Origin: Solirubrobacterales bacterium
Lineage (GTDB): Bacteria > Actinomycetota > Thermoleophilia > Solirubrobacterales > Solirubrobacteraceae
Assembly (NCBI GenBank): GCA_013696535.1
Contig: JACCYI010000095.1
Location: 1-5,145 of the forward strand
Direction: 5' to 3'
Length of the DNA stretch: 5,145 bases
Part shown: piece by piece, positions 1-5,145 of the stretch
Numbering within the stretch: the first letter of the stretch is position 1
Layout of the letters: every line of letters begins with the position of its first letter
The notes under the pieces: generated by a model
Databases searched by the model: none
What the model was told of the DNA's origin: nothing
The model's input: only the letters and a program-made list of their open reading frames with translations
Position numbers and translations under genes: made by a program

Positions 1-782
1 CGACGCGCACCCGGTCGTCCTTCGAGCTCGCTGCGAAGACCCTGTCGGCCGAAGTGATCAACTTCGTCTCCTCGGGCTCGAGCGTCGAGAAGGGCGAGTC
101 GCTGAAGGACACCGTGCAGACCCTCTCCGCCTACCGACCCGACCTGATCGTCGTGCGCACACCGCACGTCGGAGCCGCGGGCCTTGTGGCCGGGTGGACT
201 CCGGCGGCAGTGGTCAACGCGGGCGACGGCAAGCACGAGCATCCGACGCAGGCGCTGCTCGACGTCCATACGCTGCGCGAACGGCTGGGGTCGCTCGACG
301 GCGCGAACATCTGGATCGTCGGCGACGTCATGCACTCGCGCGTCGCCCGCTCCAACGTGCTGGCCTTCGGAAAGCTCGGCGCCCGGGTGACGGTCTGCGG
401 GCCGCCGACGCTCATCCCGCGCGGCTTCGAGGCGCTGGGTTGCTCCGTGGAGTACACCCTCGACCGTCTCGGAGAAGCTGACGTGGTCTACGCGCTGCGC
501 ATGCAGCGCGAGCGGATGGCGGAGTCCTTCGTGCCATCGCTGCGTGAGTACGCCGCCCTCTACCAGATCGATGGGCGCAGGCTGGGCTCGCGGCAGCTGC
601 TCATGCATCCGGGTCCGGTCAATCGCGGCGTCGAACTCGCCGCCGAGGTGATCGACTCGCCGCAGGCGCTGATCTCGCAGCAGGTCGCCGCGGGCGTCGT
701 GGTGCGGATGGCCGTCCTCTATGAGCTGCTGGCCGGGCGTACCGCCGGAGACCGGACACCCACGACGCCCCAGTACGCATGA
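1..782 (+). CDS. pyrB: Aspartate carbamoyltransferase catalytic chain (5' truncated by window edge)
   Basis: The enzyme condenses carbamoyl phosphate with L-aspartate to N-carbamoyl-L-aspartate, the committed step of pyrimidine synthesis, in the cytoplasm. The frame is open from the window edge: bases 1-2 finish a codon (compatible with Ser) and the codons from base 3 read TRTRSSFELAAK, the end of the S-T-R-T-R carbamoyl-phosphate loop, so the GTG at 54 is internal and not the start. Further family motifs, counting the Thr at 3-5 as residue 1: SSVEKGE with the second phosphate-loop Ser and Lys (about 27-31), VRTPHVGAA with the Arg-105 equivalent (52), HPTQ (80-83), HSRVARS (111-117), LRMQRERM with Arg and Gln for aspartate binding (166-168), and HPGPVNRGVEL (202-212). 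There are 259 complete codons; alignment to E. coli PyrB numbering puts about 52 residues outside, giving a normal length near 310. No active-site residue in the visible part is missing. The TGA overlaps the pyrC ATG. Identity is certain; only the true start is unseen. Confidence 0.97.
   Translation, partial: TRTRSSFELAAKTLSAEVINFVSSGSSVEKGESLKDTVQTLSAYRPDLIVVRTPHVGAAGLVAGWTPAAVVNAGDGKHEHPTQALLDVHTLRERLGSLDGANIWIVGDVMHSRVARSNVLAFGKLGARVTVCGPPTLIPRGFEALGCSVEYTLDRLGEADVVYALRMQRERMAESFVPSLREYAALYQIDGRRLGSRQLLMHPGPVNRGVELAAEVIDSPQALISQQVAAGVVVRMAVLYELLAGRTAGDRTPTTPQYA
779..782 (+). other. pyrB-pyrC ATGA stop/start overlap
   Basis: The pyrC ATG (779-781) shares bases with the pyrB TGA (780-782). 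No convincing Shine-Dalgarno sequence lies at normal spacing; the nearest GGAG (747-750) is 28 bases from the ATG. This suggests that ribosomes ending pyrB restart on pyrC, which would link the amounts of the two enzymes. The overlap is seen directly; the coupling is inferred. Confidence 0.8.
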
Positions 783-2164
783 CGGTCCAGCGCCTCTACT
801 GCCGGCCCGCGGCGCCCGCCGACCTGCTCATTCGCGAGGTGCACGTCCTCGATCCGCGAACCGGCATCGACGAGGCCCACGACGTCCTCGTCCGGGACGG
901 CGAGATCGCCCAGCTCGGTGCGCCGGGTTCGCTCGAGCTGCCCGACGGCGCCGAGCTCGTCGAGGGCTCCGGGCGCCATCTGTTCCCCGGCTTCGTCGAC
1001 CCGCACGTGCATCTGCGGACTCCGGGCCAGGAGCACAAGGAGGATCTCGGCTCAGGTACCCGGGCGGCCGCGGCCGGCGGCTTCGTGGCGGTGGTGGCCA
1101 TGCCCAACACCGCGCCGACCGTCGACGACGCCTCCGTTCTCGGAGCGCTCCGCGAGGCCGCGCGGCGTGAGGCCCGGGTACCGACCGGTTTCATGGCGTC
1201 GGTCAGCCGCAGGCTGGCGGGAGAGGCCCTGACCGAGATGGCGGAGCTTCGCGCGGAGGGGGCTCTGGGCTTCACGGACGACGGCAAGCCCGTATGGCAG
1301 GCGGTGGTCCTGCGCCGGGCGCTGCAGTATCAGAAGCTCTGCGGCGGGATCATCGCGCTGCACGAGGAGGATCCGTCCCTGTCGGGCTCGGGCGCGATGC
1401 ATGAGGGCGAGATCTCCGCGCGGCTTGGGCTGGCGGGCATCCCGTCCATCTCCGAGTCGACGGTCATCGCGCGTGACGCGGCGATCGCCGGCTACGAAGA
1501 CGGAAGGATCCACGTCCAGCACTTGAGCGCCGCGGAGTCCGTTGAAGCGGTCGCGGAGGCCAAGGCCCGCGGCGTGCGGATCACCGCCGAGGTGAGCCCG
1601 CATCACCTGACCCTCACTCACGAGGCGATCCTCGACTCGCTCGACACGCGCCTGAAGATGAACCCGCCGCTGCGCGGCCAAAGCGATCGTCAGGCGCTCA
1701 TCGAGGCCCTCCGAGACGGCACGATCGACTGCATCGCCACCGACCACGCCCCCCACGCCCGGGAGGAGAAGGAGGTGCCCTTCGAGGAGGCGCCGATGGG
1801 CACGACGGGCCTGGAGACCGCGTTTTCGTCGGTGTACACAGAGCTCGTCCGGCCAGGTGTCCTGAGACTTGCGCTCGTCGTCGAGCGCCTTAGTGACGGA
1901 GCCGCGTTGCTCGACCTCCCGACACCCCTGATCGCCGTCGGGGAGCCCGCCGATCTCTGCCTCGTCGACCTCGAGGCGGCATGGGAGGTGGGCGAAGCGG
2001 GCTACGAGAGCCGCTCGGACAACTGCTGCTTCGCGGGGCGGACCCTGCACGGGAAGGTGCTCCTGACGGTCGCCGCGGGGATGGTCGCCTACCGCGAGCG
2101 TGTGACGTCGTCCGCAGGTCAGCGCCTGCCCGACACGACCCCTGGTGACCGGTCCCGGCGATGA
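779..2164 (+). CDS. pyrC: Dihydroorotase, type I (amidohydrolase superfamily)
   Basis: This zinc enzyme interconverts N-carbamoyl-L-aspartate and L-dihydroorotate, step 3 of UMP synthesis. The 461-residue protein has a short N-terminal beta domain (about 15-65) followed by the metal-dependent TIM barrel. Visible metal and substrate residues: HVHLR (H76, H78, R80), FTDDG with D168, ALHEED with H195, HVQHLS with H248, and TDHAPH with D322. Their spacing from the first His (0, 2, 92, 119, 172, 246) nearly matches that remembered for Bacillus anthracis PyrC (59, 61, 151, 178, 231, 304). An Asp, where type II enzymes have a carboxylated Lys, places it in type I. MNPPLR (294-299) is the conserved active-site segment. 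The ATG at 779 is the only reasonable start; it adds about 15 residues before the usual beginning (LLIREVHVLDP). The last 20 or so residues are a polar tail without recognisable motif. The position where many relatives have an NPAR motif reads SDGAALLDLPTP (372-383). In Aquifex, type I dihydroorotase forms a complex with PyrB; the overlapping genes fit such pairing, but that is inference. Hydantoinase is less likely given context and motifs. Confidence 0.96.
   Translation: MTVQRLYCRPAAPADLLIREVHVLDPRTGIDEAHDVLVRDGEIAQLGAPGSLELPDGAELVEGSGRHLFPGFVDPHVHLRTPGQEHKEDLGSGTRAAAAGGFVAVVAMPNTAPTVDDASVLGALREAARREARVPTGFMASVSRRLAGEALTEMAELRAEGALGFTDDGKPVWQAVVLRRALQYQKLCGGIIALHEEDPSLSGSGAMHEGEISARLGLAGIPSISESTVIARDAAIAGYEDGRIHVQHLSAAESVEAVAEAKARGVRITAEVSPHHLTLTHEAILDSLDTRLKMNPPLRGQSDRQALIEALRDGTIDCIATDHAPHAREEKEVPFEEAPMGTTGLETAFSSVYTELVRPGVLRLALVVERLSDGAALLDLPTPLIAVGEPADLCLVDLEAAWEVGEAGYESRSDNCCFAGRTLHGKVLLTVAAGMVAYRERVTSSAGQRLPDTTPGDRSRR
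2161..2164 (+). other. pyrC-carA ATGA stop/start overlap
   Basis: The carA ATG (2161-2163) overlaps the pyrC TGA (2162-2164), repeating the arrangement at the pyrB-pyrC junction. Only a weak candidate ribosome site, GGTGA at 2144-2148, lies upstream with a 12-base spacer, so termination-reinitiation is the likely way carA is translated. Overlap seen; mechanism inferred. Confidence 0.75.
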
Positions 2165-3297
2165 CTGCAGAGCAAAACGCCTATCCGGCGTGTGACGCCT
2201 ACCTCCTTCTCGAGGACGGCACCCGCTTTGACGGCTTCGCCTGCGGGGCGCGCACCGCCACGTGCGGGGAGGTCGTCTTCACGACGGGCATGTCGGGATA
2301 TCAGGAATCGGTGTCAGATCCGTCGTTCGCCCGCCAGATCGTGATCTTCACAGTGCCCCACGTCGGCAACTACGGGGCGAGTGCCCGGGCGATGGAATCC
2401 GGTCGGGTGCACGCTGCCGGGGTGGTCATGCGGGACGCCGGGAACGCCCTCGACGCCCCGGGGGCGGAGCACGGCTGGCTCGACTGGCTCGATGACCACG
2501 GAGTGCCGGCCATCACGGGGGTGGACACACGGGCCCTGGTCCGCCACATCCGCGAAGCGGGTGCCATGCGCGGAGGCATCTTCGGGAGCGAGGTGAAGGG
2601 AAGCGAGGCCCGCGAGCGCGTCGTGGCCGAGCCGAGCATGGTGGGGCGTGACCTCGCTCGCGAGGTCACGGTCTCAGAGCTGACGATCCATGGAGACGGT
2701 AACGGTCCGCGCATCGCGGCGCTCGACACCGGCATCAAGACGTCGATCGTGCGCAACTTCACCTCACGCGGCGCGCGGCTCGAACTGCACCCGTGCACCG
2801 CTTCCGCGGCCGAGCTGCTCGCGACGCGTCCCGACGGCCTCTTCCTGGTCCCCGGCCCGGGCGATCCCGCCGCGCTCGACTACATCGTCGACACCATCCG
2901 CGAGGTCCTCGCGGCCGACCTGCCGGTATTCGGCATCTGCTTGGGTCACCAGCTCCTGGCGCGCGCCGCCGGCCTGGAGACCTTCAAGCTGCCCTTCGGC
3001 CACCGCGGAGCCAACCACCCGGTGAAGGATCTGCGCGACGGCTCGATCGCCATCACCTCCCAGAACCACGGGTTCGCCGTGCGGGGCGAGTCCGGCTCCC
3101 CCCTCAACTCGGCGCTCGGGAAGGCCGAGATCACCCACGTCAACCTGTACGACGGAACGGTGGAGGGACTGCGCCTGCTCGACGTCCCGGCGGGTTGCGT
3201 GCAGTATCACCCGGAGGCGGGCCCGGGGCCCAACGACTCGCTCGGGCTCTTCGACGAGTTCATCGCCAGCTTCGAGCGCGAAGGCGCGGGGCGGTAG
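2161..3297 (+). CDS. carA: Carbamoyl-phosphate synthetase small (glutaminase) subunit
   Basis: CarA hydrolyses glutamine and channels the ammonia to CarB for carbamoyl phosphate synthesis. The 378-residue length is normal. The N-terminal CarA-specific domain spans about 12-150, with LLLEDGTRFDG, GEVVFTTGMSGYQESVSDPS, GNYG and GVDTRALVRHIRE; a linker follows to about 183. The class I glutamine amidotransferase domain covers about 184-374: LDTGIKTSIVRNF, the PGPGDP oxyanion region (231-236), FGICLGHQLL with nucleophile C260, FGHRGANHPV (279-288), ITSQNHGFAV (298-307) and QYHPEAGPGPNDS with H350 and E352 of the triad. All catalytic residues are present, so the subunit should be active. The start is ATG 2161, overlapping the pyrC stop; no other Met codon comes before the conserved TTGMSG. 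The stop is TAG at 3295-3297, and carB follows in the same frame. The gene also contains a perfect inverted repeat at 2647-2670. Pairing with carB directly downstream confirms the assignment over other amidotransferases. Confidence 0.97.
   Translation: MTAEQNAYPACDAYLLLEDGTRFDGFACGARTATCGEVVFTTGMSGYQESVSDPSFARQIVIFTVPHVGNYGASARAMESGRVHAAGVVMRDAGNALDAPGAEHGWLDWLDDHGVPAITGVDTRALVRHIREAGAMRGGIFGSEVKGSEARERVVAEPSMVGRDLAREVTVSELTIHGDGNGPRIAALDTGIKTSIVRNFTSRGARLELHPCTASAAELLATRPDGLFLVPGPGDPAALDYIVDTIREVLAADLPVFGICLGHQLLARAAGLETFKLPFGHRGANHPVKDLRDGSIAITSQNHGFAVRGESGSPLNSALGKAEITHVNLYDGTVEGLRLLDVPAGCVQYHPEAGPGPNDSLGLFDEFIASFEREGAGR
2647..2670 (+). repeat. Perfect inverted repeat inside carA
   Basis: CGTGACCTCG (2647-2656) is followed by CTCG and then CGAGGTCACG (2661-2670), the exact reverse complement. 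The outer C and G of the four-base loop can also pair, giving up to 11 pairs. It encodes RDLAREVT in the linker between the two CarA domains. No run of T follows, so it is not a typical intrinsic terminator. It could fold as a stable mRNA hairpin, or be a by-product of GC-rich coding for a conserved peptide. Confidence 0.7.
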
Positions 3298-3311
3298 GCG
3301 CGAGTGCCCCG
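3287..3311 (+). promoter_or_regulatory. Possible hairpin spanning carA stop and carB start
   Basis: CGGGGC (3287-3292) is complementary to GCCCCG (3306-3311). The 13-base loop between them holds the carA TAG, a Shine-Dalgarno-like GGTAGG and the first two bases of the carB GTG; the third base is in the stem. Such a structure would hide the carB start until a ribosome finishing carA opened it. The stem is short and in GC-rich DNA, so chance is a real alternative. Confidence 0.35.
3293..3298 (+). promoter_or_regulatory. Candidate ribosome binding site of carB
   Basis: GGTAGG ends five bases before the GTG at 3304 and overlaps the carA stop codon. It departs from the GGAGG core but is the only purine-rich stretch at correct spacing, and it supports GTG 3304 as the start. 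Confidence 0.45.
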
Positions 3312-5145
3312 ACGAGGCGACCTCCAGAAGATCCTGGTCCTGGGGTCGGGACCGATCGTCATCGGCCAGGCCGCCGAATTCGACTATTCCGGCGCTCAGG
3401 CCTGCAAGGTCCTGCTGGAGGAGGGCTACGAGGTTGTCCTGGTCAACTCGAATCCGGCGACGATCATGACCGACACGGAGTTCGCCACCGCTACCTACGT
3501 CGAGCCGCTGCTGCCCGGACCCGTCACCCAGATCATCGAGCGCGAGCGACCCGACGCCCTGCTGCCGACGCTCGGCGGTCAGACCGCGCTCAACCTCGCA
3601 AAGACGCTGCACGAGGACGGCACGCTCGTGCGCTGCGAGGTAGAGCTCATCGGCGCGACCTACGACGCCATCTGCCGTGCGGAGGACCGCGAGCTCTTCG
3701 ACGCCACGATGCAGGCGGCCGGATTGCGCACGGCGCGGAACCTGATCGCCACCTCCTACGCCGAGGCCCATGGCGCGCTGGCCGCCTTCGGACTCCCCCT
3801 CATCGTCCGCCCGGCCTTCACCCTCGGCGGGCGGGGCGGTGGGATCGCGCGCTCCCAAGCCGAGTTCGAGTCCATCGTGGCCGGCGGCCTCGCCGCCTCG
3901 CCGATCGGGCAGGTGCTGATCGACGAATCCGTCCTGGGCTGGGGGGAGTTTGAGCTCGAAGTCATGCGCGACGCCGCGGACAACGTGGTGATCGTCTGCT
4001 CGATCGAGAACATCGACCCGATGGGGGTCCACACCGGGGACTCGGTCACCGTCGCACCCCAGCAGACACTCACCGATCCCCAGTTCCAGAAGCTGCGCGA
4101 CCAGGCGATCGCCGTCATACGCGCCGTCGGGGTCGAGACGGGCGGCTCCAACGTGCAGTTCGCGGTCAACCCGGCCACGGACGAGATCGTGGTGATCGAG
4201 ATGAACCCGCGCGTATCGCGCTCGAGTGCCCTGGCGTCCAAGGCCACAGGCTTCCCGATCGCCAAGATCGCCGCACGCCTGGCGGTCGGCTACCGGCTCG
4301 ACGAGATACCGAACGACATCACGCGACGCACTCCGGCCTCGTTCGAGCCGGCGATCGACTACGTGGTCGTCAAGCTCCCGCGCTTCGCGTTCGAGAAGTT
4401 CCCCGGGGTCGACGCGCGGCTCTCCACCCACATGAAGTCCGTGGGGGAGGTGATGGCCATCGGGCGCACCTTCGGACAGGCCTTCGCCAAAGCCATGCGC
4501 TCTCGCGAGCTCGACGAGGTGCCCGATACCCGTTCGGCGCTGCCCGAGCGCCTCGCCCAGCCCTCGGCAGACCGCTACGACGTGATGCTCGAAGCCTTTC
4601 GCCGCGGCCACGAGGTCGAGGAGATCCACGCCATCACCCACATCGACCCGTGGTTCCTGCGCCGCCTCCGTGAGTTGGCGCTCGACCCCGAGGCGCCCTT
4701 CCGCGGACTCGAGCGCACCTACCGGGCGGTCGACACCTGCGCCGCGGAGTTCGAAGCGGAGACGCCCTACTACTACTCGGCGTGGGAGCGGCCCGGGGCA
4801 CGCTCGGAGGTCCGCCGCGGCAGTCGTCCGAGCGTGATGATCCTCGGCTCGGGCCCCAACCGGATTGGCCAGGGGATCGAGTTCGACTACTGCTGCGTCC
4901 ACGCGGCGATGACGGTCCGCGCTTCCGGCCGTGACGCCGTGATGGTCAACTGCAACCCGGAGACGGTGTCCACGGACTACGACACGTCGGACCGCCTCTA
5001 CTTCGAGCCGCTGACCCACGAGGACGTGCTCGCGGTGATCGAGCTCGAGCGGCCCGAAGGGGTCATCGTCCAGTTCGGCGGGCAGACGCCGCTCAAGCTC
5101 GCCGCGGGCCTGCAGGCGGCGGGCGTCACCCTGCTGGGCACGAGC
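3304..5145 (+). CDS. carB: Carbamoyl-phosphate synthetase large subunit (3' end outside window)
   Basis: CarB makes carbamoyl phosphate from bicarbonate, CarA-derived ammonia and 2 ATP. The frame is open from GTG 3304 to the window end, 614 codons of a usual 1070 or so. The start is fixed because the carA TAG lies in frame three codons upstream and GTG is the first start codon after it. The first synthetase half occupies about 1-402, and its key residues fall at the same numbers as in E. coli CarB: R169, G175-G176, E208, E215, H243, Q285, E299, N301 and R303. Motifs include [17 protein letters not shown] (14-30), [24 protein letters not shown] and [19 protein letters not shown]. The oligomerization region (about 403-508) is short: between DPWFL (448-452) and VDTCAAEF (476-483) there are 23 residues, where my recalled E. 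coli sequence has about 65. The second half begins at about 509 ([49 protein letters not shown]), repeating the first half as expected from the old internal duplication. Its ATP-grasp and the allosteric domain are outside the window. Odd residues are R177 in GGRGGG and G214 in GWGEFE. Confidence 0.96.
   Translation, partial: MPRRGDLQKILVLGSGPIVIGQAAEFDYSGAQACKVLLEEGYEVVLVNSNPATIMTDTEFATATYVEPLLPGPVTQIIERERPDALLPTLGGQTALNLAKTLHEDGTLVRCEVELIGATYDAICRAEDRELFDATMQAAGLRTARNLIATSYAEAHGALAAFGLPLIVRPAFTLGGRGGGIARSQAEFESIVAGGLAASPIGQVLIDESVLGWGEFELEVMRDAADNVVIVCSIENIDPMGVHTGDSVTVAPQQTLTDPQFQKLRDQAIAVIRAVGVETGGSNVQFAVNPATDEIVVIEMNPRVSRSSALASKATGFPIAKIAARLAVGYRLDEIPNDITRRTPASFEPAIDYVVVKLPRFAFEKFPGVDARLSTHMKSVGEVMAIGRTFGQAFAKAMRSRELDEVPDTRSALPERLAQPSADRYDVMLEAFRRGHEVEEIHAITHIDPWFLRRLRELALDPEAPFRGLERTYRAVDTCAAEFEAETPYYYSAWERPGARSEVRRGSRPSVMILGSGPNRIGQGIEFDYCCVHAAMTVRASGRDAVMVNCNPETVSTDYDTSDRLYFEPLTHEDVLAVIELERPEGVIVQFGGQTPLKLAAGLQAAGVTLLGTS

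Noticed and set aside
54..782. GTG at 54 as the start of pyrB
   Set aside because: The frame upstream reads TRTRSSFELAAK, an essential part of the carbamoyl-phosphate site, so the gene begins before the window.
1055..1182. An 11-bp inverted repeat in pyrC (GGTACCCGGGC at 1055-1065 and GCCCGGGTACC at 1172-1182)
   Set aside because: The arms are 106 bases apart inside coding sequence and are made of GC-rich six-base palindromes; matches of this kind are expected by chance at such separations.
1052..2050. A 332-codon open frame on the minus strand, antisense to pyrC
   Set aside because: Same explanation: codon-aligned antisense of a high-GC gene, ending at a sense TCA (serine 92 of PyrC), with no recognisable motif.
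2114..2129. Small stem GCAGG/CCTGC near the end of pyrC as a terminator
   Set aside because: It has only five pairs, is not followed by a T run, and carA begins within the pyrC stop codon, so termination here makes little sense.
2793..3953. A 386-codon + strand open frame across the carA-carB junction in another frame
   Set aside because: It is out of frame with two well-supported genes, is extremely rich in Arg, Ala and Gly, and shows no conserved motif. It is a shadow frame.
2764..5019. A 751-codon open frame on the minus strand, antisense to carA and carB
   Set aside because: Its codons are the exact reverse complements of the carA/carB codons, so a stop needs a sense TTA, CTA or TCA, all rare in this G/C-ending genome. 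It ends exactly at a TCA serine codon of carA (2764-2766). The translation is low-complexity, rich in R, G, D, V and A, with no recognisable domain. It is a codon-bias shadow.

Overview
This window is one stretch of a de novo pyrimidine biosynthesis operon, entirely on the + strand and coding almost wall to wall. In order it holds the 3' part of pyrB (aspartate carbamoyltransferase catalytic chain, 5' end outside the window), a complete pyrC (type I dihydroorotase), a complete carA (glutaminase subunit of carbamoyl-phosphate synthetase) and the first 614 codons of carB (synthetase subunit, running off the 3' edge). I see no RNA genes, mobile elements, CRISPR arrays or terminators. No promoter is visible; any promoter or attenuator would lie upstream of pyrB, outside the window.

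The DNA is very GC-rich with strong G/C preference at third codon positions, and GTG is used as the start codon of carB. The gene order and protein wording (for example the CarA segment around its LDTGIKTSIVRNF motif, and the PyrC C-terminal region) look to me like a high-GC actinobacterium, perhaps of the Thermoleophilia (Solirubrobacter/Gaiella-like). That placement rests on remembered resemblance, not on a search, and is only moderately secure.

Layout: pyrB 1-782; pyrC 779-2164, overlapping pyrB by ATGA; carA 2161-3297, overlapping pyrC by ATGA; carB from 3304, six bases after the carA stop and in the same reading frame as carA. The only non-coding DNA is the 6-base carA-carB gap. CarA and CarB make carbamoyl phosphate from glutamine, bicarbonate and 2 ATP; PyrB condenses it with aspartate; PyrC closes the ring to dihydroorotate. 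These are the first three steps to UMP. The tight packing suggests one transcript and coupled translation.

This is a conserved housekeeping region and I do not see a hidden novel system. The points worth a second look are a roughly 40-residue shortening in the oligomerization region of CarB, a perfect inverted repeat inside carA, the single in-frame stop codon separating carA from carB together with a possible hairpin over that junction, and a few unusual residues in conserved CarB and PyrC motifs.
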